Shown: one piece after another, positions 1 through 8,925 of the stretch | How positions within the stretch are numbered: position 1 is the stretch's first letter | Layout: each line of letters starts with the position of its first letter | Assembly: GCA_902495945.1 (NCBI GenBank) | Contig: CABUZD010000023.1 | Location: forward strand, 1-19,336 | Direction: 5' to 3' | DNA length: 19,336 bases | Source: an uncultured Collinsella sp. | Lineage (GTDB): Bacteria > Actinomycetota > Coriobacteriia > Coriobacteriales > Coriobacteriaceae | The notes under the pieces: model-generated | What the model was told of the DNA's origin: nothing | The model's input: the letters and a program-made list of their open reading frames with translations, nothing else | The model's database searches: none | Translations under genes and position numbers: made by a program

Positions 1-1778
<1,778 letters not shown>

Positions 1779-2047
1779 ATGTTGTTGTTCCTTATCTGCA
1801 CGCGCAATGGGCACGGCATGCGGCCGCGCGGGCGTGCTTGGTAGTGCGCTAATACATACAAAAACAGGTGCGCACAGAGAGGACGTTGCTCAGCACGCTG
1901 GCGATCGCTTTGGCAGCCCTATCACGCGCCGTCCAGACGCAGCAGCTCTAAGCGATGGAGCAGATTCGCCGCCGGTTAGTATACCCGTGCTTCGCATGCC
2001 CCCACGTAAACCACAGATGACGAGGCGGACGAGGTGGGCCCGGCTGA

Positions 2048-2187
2048 TTGTCTCAATCTGTAACATCTACAGGGCGAATCTTCCTCTACGTGTTACAGAT
2101 CGAGACAAACGGTCGACACGGCTCACAAACGTCTCAATCTGTAACAGTTAACGAGTAAAATCGGCCCTAATTGTTATAGATCAAGAC
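2048..2187. repeat. Palindrome doublet A/B (Collinsella-type 60-bp hairpin repeat)
   Basis: Two imperfect palindromes at 2048-2108 and 2131-2187. Each has a left arm like TGTCTCAATCTGTAACA and a right arm like TGTTACAGATCGAGACA around a variable ~25-base centre. Starts are 81 bp apart. The second copy carries two arm substitutions (TGTTATAGATCAAGAC). They match the copies at 5627-5928, 11396-11539 and 12638-12779. There is no T-run after either stem, so they are not ordinary intrinsic terminators. Confidence 0.95.
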
Positions 2188-2229
2188 AGAGGGGGATTTC
2201 CGTCCAGTCCAAACCAAATCTCTCAGTCT

Positions 2230-2259
2230 TCCTGCAATTTCGAACATGTGGCCTATAAT
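2230..2259 (+). promoter_or_regulatory. Possible promoter of the FHA-domain gene
   Basis: A perfect TATAAT lies at 2254-2259, about 108 bases before the chosen GTG start, in an AT-rich stretch. The region about 17-19 bases upstream (TTCCTGCA) is only a weak -35 match. The call rests mainly on the -10 hexamer and its position. Confidence 0.35.
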
Positions 2260-2366
2260 GTTGCTTTAGTTACGCTATATATTGCGCAGCCATTTAATAC
2301 GTCGCCCACCGGGGGCCATTAATTCCTATCGCCATATTGGCTAGGAAGCAATCAAAGGAGGTATCC

Positions 2367-3329
2367 GTGGCAGCAGAGACGCCTTGCTCGGTCCTCTATA
2401 ACGATATTCGCTCGTTCGGCGGTCTTAAACATCTCGAGATCGCCCGAATGCTCATCAATGGAAACTCTTATCTCGGCAGTACCCTGCTCGAGAAATGCTC
2501 TTCCAACCGCTCGTATCTCACCCGTTACATCGTCCATCGCAAGCCTGACCAGTGCGCACCCGCCATCTACAGCGACTTTACCGTCACCACGCTCAACCTT
2601 TCCGCGGCAATCTGCAGCAAGCTCGGCGGCGGCGAGTCCGCCTATCGGGCAATCGCCGAGCACTATCGCGGTCCGGCCGCCAACGAAATGATGTCGGCTC
2701 TCGCCAGCTACAAACTGGACAGCCGCCTATATGCAAATGCCCTCAATCGCATCGACAACTTTGACGGCAATGCCGTGCGCGAGAAAAGCACGCTTTACCT
2801 TATGCTCTTTGTGGCAACGGGGGCGCTCGCCGATCCCGTTCAGGGCGTGGCCACCGTCGAGCGCTTTTGCGACAACAAGACGGGCGGGCACTTTGGCACC
2901 ACCGAAACTACCGTCGGACGTGGCTTTATGAGCAGCCTGGAGCAGCCGCGCACCGTCGCCCCCAACCTCGGTCTGCTCAGAACCCATGCCGACAACTGCG
3001 CCGACATGCAAATCCATCCCCTCACACGCAATCCGCGCGGCACCGTGATTGGTTCTTTGCCCAAAACCTCGCCCAGTATCACCGATGTGGGCGCTGACGC
3101 ATCGCGCGAGCATCTTCGCATTTGGCTTGAGGGTGAGCACTGGTACGCCCAGGGCCTTGGATCGACCAACGGCACGGTACTCGAATCGGGTGCAGGCGAC
3201 GGCGATATTGTGATTGAGCCGCCGCGCGACCAACGCGAGCCCGGCAAAATCTATCCCCCAGTGGAAATCGAAAACAGCGACAGGCTCCATCTGGGTCTCT
3301 ACACGACATTCCTTGTCATTGTGGACTAG
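2367..3329 (+). CDS. FHA-domain protein, partner of the adjacent Ser/Thr kinase
   Basis: A 320-residue protein, probably cytosolic, with a C-terminal forkhead-associated (phosphothreonine-binding) domain. The FHA part spans about 224-320: GTVIGS at 225-230, SREHL at 246-250 and the hallmark STNGT at 266-270, then a last strand pair ending LYTTFLVIVD. The first ~200 residues look helical and match nothing I recognise. The start is taken as GTG at 2367 because AAAGGAGGT lies just upstream; the upstream TTG at 2337 has no such site. The next gene is a Ser/Thr kinase 171 bases downstream on the same strand, so this is likely its substrate, adaptor or reader. Odd point: the usual Arg of the first FHA strand (IGR), which contacts phosphate, is Ser here, so binding may be altered or lost. 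Confidence 0.85.
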   Translation: MAAETPCSVLYNDIRSFGGLKHLEIARMLINGNSYLGSTLLEKCSSNRSYLTRYIVHRKPDQCAPAIYSDFTVTTLNLSAAICSKLGGGESAYRAIAEHYRGPAANEMMSALASYKLDSRLYANALNRIDNFDGNAVREKSTLYLMLFVATGALADPVQGVATVERFCDNKTGGHFGTTETTVGRGFMSSLEQPRTVAPNLGLLRTHADNCADMQIHPLTRNPRGTVIGSLPKTSPSITDVGADASREHLRIWLEGEHWYAQGLGSTNGTVLESGAGDGDIVIEPPRDQREPGKIYPPVEIENSDRLHLGLYTTFLVIVD

Positions 3330-3330
3330 C

Positions 3331-3363
3331 ACGGACAGCGATCGGAAGACGGTCGCCGTCCGT
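3331..3363 (+). terminator. Possible terminator or attenuating hairpin after the FHA gene
   Basis: ACGGAC (3331-3336) pairs with GTCCGT (3358-3363), and the inner GCGATC can pair with GGTCGC, giving a stem of about 12 bp directly after the FHA stop codon. The downstream tract is pyrimidine-rich (CTTATGTCTT) but not a true T-run, so termination may be partial. Confidence 0.4.
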
Positions 3364-3407
3364 CTTATGTCTTCTGCCTTCTGCGTCGTAAACGACAATG
3401 CTCAGCG

Positions 3408-3468
3408 GTATACGTGGGCAGTGCGACTATCATGGTACTTTACCGATATCCGCACTGCTCGCGTATAC
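3408..3468. repeat. 18-bp inverted repeat upstream of the kinase gene
   Basis: The left arm GTATACGTGGGCAGTGCG (3408-3425) pairs with the right arm CGCACTGCTCGCGTATAC (3451-3468) at 16 of 18 positions, with a 25-base loop. It ends 32 bases before the kinase ATG. It could be a transcript hairpin controlling kinase expression, an operator, or a further repeat family; its sequence is unrelated to the 60-bp palindromes. Confidence 0.8.
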
Positions 3469-3500
3469 GTGCGGCAACCCATGCCAGACAAAGGAACGCC

Positions 3501-5585
3501 ATGGATACTACCGATAGCGCCTATGGCGACAAACTCGTCCGTCTCGATACGTTCGATACCGCCGTGGCGGTCGACCCCAGCGCCGAGGACGACGCCAAAC
3601 GCCGGTTTATGACACTTATTCTCCAGACGGCCCACCGCAACAACGGCAACATCGGGCACGTGCTGCGCGCGACCAACACGAGCGGCGAGGTCTTTGCCGT
3701 CAAGCTGCTCAAGGACAACGTCATTCTCTCTGGCCAAGCCCCCGACCGCTCCGCCGAGCAATCGGCCGCGCACCTGGCCAACACCGCTGCGCTGTTTGAG
3801 GAGTACCGTCATCTGTGTACCGTCTCGCACCTGCGCGGATTTCCGCGCGTCTATGGCTACGGATCGTGCGAGGATGACCCGCTCGTCCTCATGGAGTGGG
3901 TCGAGGGCACCTCGCTCAAGCAGGCGCTGCCCCTGCTTCCGCACGACGCCTCGGGCGGGCTGACCACCCAGATGGTCGCCGCCGTCGGAAACACCGTGCT
4001 TCGTGCGCTCTTGATGACCCAAAGCCTCGTGAATCCGGTCATCCATCGCGACCTGTCGCCTGCCAATATCATGTTCCGCACCACCAGCCGAACGCTCGAG
4101 CAGCAGATTGCCGATTGCTCCTTTGACCCCTGCCTCATTGACATGGGCTCCGCGATCATGGCTCTCGGCGACGACACGATCACCCGGCGCGCCGACATCT
4201 GGCGCTTTGCCACGCCCGCATACGCCGCGCCCGAAATGCTCACGCAAGATATCGAAGGCATCACGGCCCTTCGCCGCTCGCCCGCGATCGACGTTTATGC
4301 GCTTTCGAGCATTCTGTACCAGCTCTACAGCGGTCGCAAGCCGTTTGACTTTGAGTCGACGGACGCCGCTGCAACCGGCTCGTTCTATCTCGTAAAGACC
4401 AAGACCAAGCCGGCACCGCTCGAGCCGCGCTGTGAGGGCGATGAAGCGCTCGTCCAAATCATCATGAAGGGTCTCTCAGTCGAGCAGTGCGATCGTCCCA
4501 CCGAGCAGCAGATGCTCGAGGCGCTCTCGGCATACCTCACCGATGCCGAATCCGAGGGCCGCGAAGGCGCGGGCAGTGACGCCGCAATCGACATCGACTC
4601 CGGCACGCACCTTAAGGTCGACGTCGCCGGCGAGCGCGCGCGAGAGATCCTGGAGCAGGCCCGGCACGATGCCATGACCCGCCGCCGCTTTATTATCGGT
4701 GGCGTCGTTGCAGCCGTTGCGGGGCTCAGCGTCATTGGGGCGGCGACCCATGGCTTTGGCGTCCCCGACTACCTGAACGGCATCCGCGGTACGCCTGACG
4801 ACTACGCCTGGGATCAGCTGCAGGAGATTTCGCTCAAGATTAAGGCCGCCGAGACCCGTAGCGAGGCACGCGAGATTGCCAAGCGCTATCACCTGCTCGA
4901 TGCCGATGGGCATATCCCCTATCCGTGTACCAAGCGTGTCACGCTCACCAACGGGCTGCAGGTTGGCGCGCAGCTTGTGGGCATCCGCCACGATGAGCTT
5001 CTGGACGGGACGGGCAAGGCCGGGCTGACGTTTATGTTCGACGCGGGTATTGCCGAGCGCAACGCTGCGGCTGAACCGCCGAGCGCCGGCTGGGCAGATT
5101 GCGAGCTGCGGGAATGGCTCGACGGCGACGGCCTTAAGCTGCTGCCCAACGAGTTGCGCGCACTCATCAAATCTGTCAAAAAGATCTCGAATAACGTGGG
5201 TGCCGCCAACAGCGCATCGTGTCTGAGCGAGTTGCCCGCAACCCTTTGGCTGCCCGCCATGGTCGAGCTGTGCGGTACGCAACCGCCCTATTCGTTTGCC
5301 AAGGACTATCACTACCTGGCAGACATCTACAACGGCGAGGGCAAGGAGTACCAGCTCTTCCGCGAGCTCAAGGTGAGCCCGTATTCCACGAACGAGACGA
5401 TGGTCCGCCAGTGGAAGGGCAAGGACACCTGCTGGTGGGAGCGCACGGTGAGCCCCGACTCATCGGAGACCGAAGGCACGCTCTATTTGAATCGCGTGGG
5501 ACACGACGGCGACGTCTTTACGTACGCAACGCCTGCGGAAAAGCCAAATAAGCGAACCTGTGTGATCCCTGGGTTCTGTATCTAG
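3501..5585 (+). CDS. Membrane Ser/Thr protein kinase with C-terminal DUF6273-like domain
   Basis: A 694-residue Hanks-type protein kinase. Residues about 45-350 form the kinase: glycine loop NNGNIGHV (47-54), FAVK with catalytic Lys68, HRDLSPAN (182-189, catalytic Asp184), DMG in place of DFG (214-216) and APE (243-245). A hydrophobic segment (about 397-417) follows RRR at 394-396, so the kinase should be cytoplasmic and the last ~275 residues outside. The outer part resembles DUF6273: GWADCELREWLDG (530-542), a WWERT strand (645-649) and the terminal CVIPGFCI. This suggests a signal-sensing domain. The start is ATG 3501, five bases after AAAGGA; an upstream GTG at 3414 would read through the 3408-3468 hairpin. 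It follows the FHA gene and likely phosphorylates it or a shared target. The stimulus is unknown. Confidence 0.88.
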   Translation: MDTTDSAYGDKLVRLDTFDTAVAVDPSAEDDAKRRFMTLILQTAHRNNGNIGHVLRATNTSGEVFAVKLLKDNVILSGQAPDRSAEQSAAHLANTAALFEEYRHLCTVSHLRGFPRVYGYGSCEDDPLVLMEWVEGTSLKQALPLLPHDASGGLTTQMVAAVGNTVLRALLMTQSLVNPVIHRDLSPANIMFRTTSRTLEQQIADCSFDPCLIDMGSAIMALGDDTITRRADIWRFATPAYAAPEMLTQDIEGITALRRSPAIDVYALSSILYQLYSGRKPFDFESTDAAATGSFYLVKTKTKPAPLEPRCEGDEALVQIIMKGLSVEQCDRPTEQQMLEALSAYLTDAESEGREGAGSDAAIDIDSGTHLKVDVAGERAREILEQARHDAMTRRRFIIGGVVAAVAGLSVIGAATHGFGVPDYLNGIRGTPDDYAWDQLQEISLKIKAAETRSEAREIAKRYHLLDADGHIPYPCTKRVTLTNGLQVGAQLVGIRHDELLDGTGKAGLTFMFDAGIAERNAAAEPPSAGWADCELREWLDGDGLKLLPNELRALIKSVKKISNNVGAANSASCLSELPATLWLPAMVELCGTQPPYSFAKDYHYLADIYNGEGKEYQLFRELKVSPYSTNETMVRQWKGKDTCWWERTVSPDSSETEGTLYLNRVGHDGDVFTYATPAEKPNKRTCVIPGFCI

Positions 5586-5626
5586 GCGGTGGGCGTCTTG
5601 CCGTGACGGGACCCCTCCCCGGCAAT

Positions 5627-5928
5627 TGTCTCGATCTGTAACACTAGCTCGGCAGATACAGGTCTAGATGTTACAGAACGAGACAAGCCCCACCCCCCCG
5701 AGACAACATCTCAATCTGTAACAACTAGGACCCAAATATCGGTCTTACTGTTACAAATCGAGATGTTCAGGTTACCCTCTAATGGTTTGTCTCGATCTGT
5801 AACATCTAGCAGGCAAAACGGTCCTCAGATGTTACAGATTGAGACGTTAAGTTGTGGCTCGATGTAATGTCTAGATTTGTAACAGTTACTCGATAAAAAC
5901 GGGTCTAGTTGTTACAGATTGAGACATT
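5627..5928. repeat. Palindrome quadruplet C1-C4
   Basis: Four copies of the 60-bp palindrome, at about 5627-5685, 5705-5767, 5788-5846 and 5866-5928. Starts are 80, 81 and 80 bp apart. Arms keep the CTGTAACA / TGTTACAG core with scattered substitutions; C2 changes its outermost bases on both sides (CATCTC / GAGATG), which preserves pairing. Centres differ between copies but usually keep an A-rich loop (for example GCAAAAC, ATAAAAAC). The array fills most of the 493-base gap between the kinase and the copper operon. No coding sequence is evident in that gap; the rest of it holds the copA promoter and leader. Confidence 0.95.
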
Positions 5929-6000
5929 AGACCGGCTACGGTCCGCCGACCTGGCTATCACCTCGGCCAATAACAGAATGACATACATTTCAATCTCCAC

Positions 6001-6031
6001 TGGACACCCCCAGGGGGTATGGGTGTATAGT
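6001..6031 (+). promoter_or_regulatory. copA promoter with embedded CsoR-type operator
   Basis: TGGACA (6001-6006) serves as -35 and TATAGT (6026-6031) as -10, with a 19-base spacer. The spacer carries the odd-centred palindrome ACCCCCAGGGGGT (6006-6018), with an outer dyad ACACCC (6004-6009) / GGGTGT (6021-6026). C-runs facing G-runs are the signature of CsoR operators, and a csoR gene lies downstream in the same operon. Predicted effect: CsoR covers the promoter without copper and releases it when it binds Cu(I). The dyads and hexamers are seen directly; regulation is inferred. Confidence 0.75.
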
Positions 6032-6078
6032 ATCGGCAGGTTAACAATTCCAACACCGAACCACAGAAAGGAGAAGCC

Positions 6079-8421
6079 ATGGCTCAAGATAAGTTCGACG
6101 TAGGCGGCATGACATGCGCTGCCTGCCAGGCGCACGTGGACCGCGCCGTCAGTAAGCTCGACGGCGTCCAAAGCGTCGCGGTCAATCTGCTCGCCGGTTC
6201 CATGATGGTCGACTACGACCCCGCGCAGGTCTCCCCCGACGATATCTGCACCGCCGTCGACCGCGCGGGCTACTCGGCCTCACCCGTCGATGCGGACACC
6301 GGTGCCGCCGGCTCAAACGGCAACACGCAAGTCAGGTCCGGCGCCGCCCACGTGGAGTCGCCCACCAAAAAATTGGAGGCCGCCGCCTCTGCCATGCGCA
6401 CCCGCCTCATCATCTCGATCGTATTCCTTGTCCCACTGTTCTACATAGGCATGGGACACATGCTCGGTTGGCCACTGCCCGGCATTTTCACCGACCACAC
6501 CCACAGCATGACGCTCGCACTCACCGAGCTCGTCCTGCTCATCCCCATCGTCTACGTCAACGACGCGTACTTTATCAACGGCTTCAAATCACTCGTGCAC
6601 GGCGCGCCCACCATGGACGCTCTCATCGCCGTCGGCGCCACCGCTTCCATTGCCTGGTCGCTCTATGCCATGTTCATCATGGCCGACCAGCTAGCCGCGG
6701 GTCAGGTCCACGAGGCCATGATGACGGGCATGGACAACCTCTATTTTGAGAGCGCCGGCACGATCCTGTCGCTGGTCACCGTGGGCAAATATCTCGAGAC
6801 ACGCAGCAAATCCAAAACTTGCGGCGCCATCGAGGCGCTCATCGACCTGGCGCCCAAGACCGCGACCGTCGTAGCAGAGGACGGCAGCGAGGCCACCGTC
6901 GACGTCGACAGTATCCTTCCCGGCCAGGTTCTGCGCGTACGCCCCGGCGAGTCTATCCCTGTCGACGGCGTGGTACTCGAGGGCGCCTCGGCCGTGGACG
7001 AGAGCGCGCTCACCGGCGAGTCCATCCCCGTGGAAAAGACCGCCGGCGACACCGTCAACGCCGCCACGGTCAACCGCACCGGATCGTTTACCTTCCGTGC
7101 CACACGCGTGGGTGCCGACACGTCGCTTGCCAAGATCATCCAGCTCGTCGAGGACGCCAATGCCACCAAGGCGCCTATCGCCCGCCTGGCCGACAAAGTC
7201 GCCGGCGTGTTTGTGCCCGTGGTGTTTGCAATCTCGGCCGTGACCTTTGCGGTGTGGATGGCGCTGACCGGCAGCACAAACGAGGCACTCACCTCCGCCG
7301 TGGCCGTGCTGGTGATCAGCTGTCCGTGCGCACTGGGTCTGGCCACGCCCGTCGCCATTATGGTGGGCACCGGCAAGGGCGCCGAGATGGGCATCCTGTT
7401 CAAGAGTGCCGAGGCGCTGGAGAACCTGCGCAGCGTGGGCACCGTGGTGCTCGACAAGACAGGCACCGTCACTCGCGGCAAGCCGGCCGTGACCGACATT
7501 GTGGTTGCCGCGCACGCCGACGGCTCGCCCGCTATGAGTGAAAAGGCGCTGCTCAAGCTGGCCGCCGCATTGGAGCGCTCAAGCGAGCACCCGCTGGCCG
7601 AGGCAATTATGGCCGAATGCGAGGCGCGTGGAATCGTGGCGCGCATGGTCGAGGACTTTGCCGCCGTGCCCGGTCGCGGCGTCACGGCGCGCGAGGGGCA
7701 AAACGCCATTGCCGCTGGTAACGTGCGCCTGATGGACGAGCTGGGCGTGGTGGTGCCCGCTGGCCTTGCCGAACAGCTCGCCGCCGAGGGCAAAACACCG
7801 CTGTTCTTTGCCAAGAACGGCGAGCTCGTCGGTACCATCACCGTAGCTGACGAGGTCAAGGAGACGAGTGCCGGGGCTATCGCCGCGCTCCGCAAGCTCG
7901 GCGTCGACGTGCGCATGCTCACCGGCGACAACCGCGTGACGGCCGAAGCAATCGCCCGCCGCGTGGGACTGAACAGCGAACAGGTTATCGCCGACGTCCT
8001 GCCCGCTGACAAGGAACGCCACGTGCACGAATTGCAGGATGCGGGCAGCAAGGTCGCCATGGTGGGCGATGGCATCAACGACTCCCCCGCCCTGGCGCGC
8101 GCCGACGTGGGCCTTGCGATCGGCACCGGCGCCGACATTGCCAAGGAGGGAGCAGATGTGGTGCTTATGCGCAGCGACCTCATGGACGTCGCCCGCGCCA
8201 TCGAGCTTTCGCGCGCCACGATTCGCAACATCAAGCAGGACCTGTTCTGGGCGCTGTTATACAACGGCATCGGCATTCCGCTCGCCGTGGGCGCGTTCTT
8301 CCCCCTCACCGGCTGGCAGCTCTCACCGATGTTCGGCGCCGCGGCCATGAGCCTGTCGAGCGTATGTGTCGTGAGCAACGCTCTGCGCCTAAAATCCTTT
8401 AAGCCCAAAGTGGCAAAATAG
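6079..8421 (+). CDS. copA: Copper-exporting P1B-1-type ATPase
   Basis: A 780-residue P-type ATPase that pumps Cu(I) out of the cytoplasm. It has one N-terminal heavy-metal-associated domain with GMTCAAC (Cys13, Cys16), eight expected membrane helices, the actuator TGES (312-315), the metal-binding CPC (415-417), the phosphorylated Asp459 in DKTGT, HP (504-505), TGDN (615-618) and GDGIND (663-668). YN in helix 7 (728-729) and MSLSS in helix 8 (757-761) fit the Cu(I) subgroup. The length is normal for a single-HMA CopA. The ATG at 6079 follows AAAGGAG at six bases. It is the first gene of a copA-copZ-csoR operon behind a CsoR-type operator. An alternative metal (Ag) is possible, but Zn or Cd is unlikely with CPC/YN/MxxSS. 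Confidence 0.96.
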   Translation: MAQDKFDVGGMTCAACQAHVDRAVSKLDGVQSVAVNLLAGSMMVDYDPAQVSPDDICTAVDRAGYSASPVDADTGAAGSNGNTQVRSGAAHVESPTKKLEAAASAMRTRLIISIVFLVPLFYIGMGHMLGWPLPGIFTDHTHSMTLALTELVLLIPIVYVNDAYFINGFKSLVHGAPTMDALIAVGATASIAWSLYAMFIMADQLAAGQVHEAMMTGMDNLYFESAGTILSLVTVGKYLETRSKSKTCGAIEALIDLAPKTATVVAEDGSEATVDVDSILPGQVLRVRPGESIPVDGVVLEGASAVDESALTGESIPVEKTAGDTVNAATVNRTGSFTFRATRVGADTSLAKIIQLVEDANATKAPIARLADKVAGVFVPVVFAISAVTFAVWMALTGSTNEALTSAVAVLVISCPCALGLATPVAIMVGTGKGAEMGILFKSAEALENLRSVGTVVLDKTGTVTRGKPAVTDIVVAAHADGSPAMSEKALLKLAAALERSSEHPLAEAIMAECEARGIVARMVEDFAAVPGRGVTAREGQNAIAAGNVRLMDELGVVVPAGLAEQLAAEGKTPLFFAKNGELVGTITVADEVKETSAGAIAALRKLGVDVRMLTGDNRVTAEAIARRVGLNSEQVIADVLPADKERHVHELQDAGSKVAMVGDGINDSPALARADVGLAIGTGADIAKEGADVVLMRSDLMDVARAIELSRATIRNIKQDLFWALLYNGIGIPLAVGAFFPLTGWQLSPMFGAAAMSLSSVCVVSNALRLKSFKPKVAK

Positions 8422-8447
8422 GATCACCATTAAGTCCATTTAGAACG

Positions 8448-8546
8448 GGTTTTCCAGGTGCCCGAGATTGACCTGAAAGAGGAGCGACGCGTACTTTGGT
8501 ACGCGAGCGACGGCTTGAAGGTCAAGGTCGGGTGCCCGGGAAAGCC
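8448..8546. repeat. 99-base near-continuous hairpin between copA and copZ
   Basis: The left side from 8448 (GGTTTTCCAGGTGCCCGA...) pairs with the right side ending at 8546 (...GGGTGCCCGGGAAAGCC). The arms meet at the perfect apex CGCGTAC-TTTG-GTACGCG (8488-8505). Outer and apical stems are well paired; the middle is looser. It lies 26 bases after the copA stop and 22 before the copZ start. It could be a processing or stability element in the operon mRNA, or a dispersed repeat that inserted here. There is no T-run, so it is not a standard terminator. Confidence 0.85.
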
Positions 8547-8568
8547 GACACAACAGAGAGGAATACCC

Positions 8569-8790
8569 ATGCGTTTCACAATTAAGACTTCCGGCCTTAT
8601 GTGCGGCCATTGCGATGCCACCGTCGAGACCGCGCTGCTCAACGTTGCGGGCGTAACCGACGCCGACGCCGACCACGAGACTCAGACCGTCCAGGTGGAG
8701 TGCGCCGACACCGTGACCGCCGAGCAGCTCGCCGCCGTCGTCGAGGGCGCGGGCGAGAAGTTCCACGCCCTGTCCGTGGCCGCCGCGTAG
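8569..8790 (+). CDS. copZ: Copper chaperone, heavy-metal-associated domain protein
   Basis: A 73-residue single HMA domain that should bind Cu(I) in the cytoplasm and pass it to CopA or CsoR. The metal motif is GLMCGHC with Cys12 and Cys15, followed by a typical beta-alpha-beta-beta-alpha-beta pattern ending in an Ala-rich tail. His14 between the cysteines is common in CopZ-like proteins. The ATG at 8569 has AGAGAGGAA just upstream. The frame stays open upstream to 8458, but that part lies inside the 8448-8546 hairpin and is not expected to be translated. It sits between copA (147 bases upstream) and csoR (135 bases downstream), each gap filled by a different hairpin. Confidence 0.9.
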   Translation: MRFTIKTSGLMCGHCDATVETALLNVAGVTDADADHETQTVQVECADTVTAEQLAAVVEGAGEKFHALSVAAA

Positions 8791-8816
8791 CAGACGCCGC
8801 CTACTCAATCCTCAGA

Positions 8817-8883
8817 AGTTGCGGTGAAATACGGACTGTTGTGCCGCCCTAGGCCTTTAAACGGTCCGTATCTCACCGCAACT
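8817..8883. repeat. 20-bp inverted repeat between copZ and csoR
   Basis: AGTTGCGGTGAAATACGGAC (8817-8836) and GTCCGTATCTCACCGCAACT (8864-8883) pair at 19 of 20 positions around a 27-base loop, which contains the palindrome GCCCTAGGC. It is unrelated to the hairpin at the previous junction. It begins 26 bases after the copZ stop and ends 42 bases before the csoR start. Confidence 0.9.
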
Positions 8884-8925
8884 GACGGGGACATCCGAAA
8901 GATCGACCAGAAACGAGGACCCGCC

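Larger units (their letters stand above)
1779..2366. other. Intergenic region between divergent helicase and FHA genes
   Basis: This 588-base gap lies between divergently transcribed genes and should carry both promoters. It holds the first palindrome doublet (2048-2187). The 180 bases before the FHA gene are much more AT-rich than the coding DNA around them. I see no credible coding sequence here: the open frames that cross it lack ribosome-binding sites and run through the palindromes. A TATACT hexamer on the minus strand at 1978-1983 could be a -10 box for the helicase, but no good -35 sits at normal spacing. Confidence 0.6.

Noticed and set aside
2048..2187. Intrinsic terminators for the palindrome units
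   Set aside because: Stems are long and symmetric with no T-run on either strand, and some lie upstream of genes rather than after them.
3402..4457. 351-codon minus-strand frame opposite the kinase
   Set aside because: The plus strand encodes intact kinase motifs; the antisense frame has no domain pattern and crosses the 3408-3468 inverted repeat.
5627..5928. CRISPR array
   Set aside because: The period is regular, but the repeats are themselves long palindromes, the spacers are only ~20 bp, arrays have 2-4 units, and no cas gene is present.
8458..8568. N-terminal extension of copZ
   Set aside because: The extra 37 codons lie inside the 99-base hairpin and start without a ribosome-binding site, while ATG 8569 has one and fits the normal HMA length.
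8824..8925. N-terminal extension of csoR
   Set aside because: It reads through the 8817-8883 inverted repeat; ATG 8926 has GAGGA upstream and gives the normal CsoR length.
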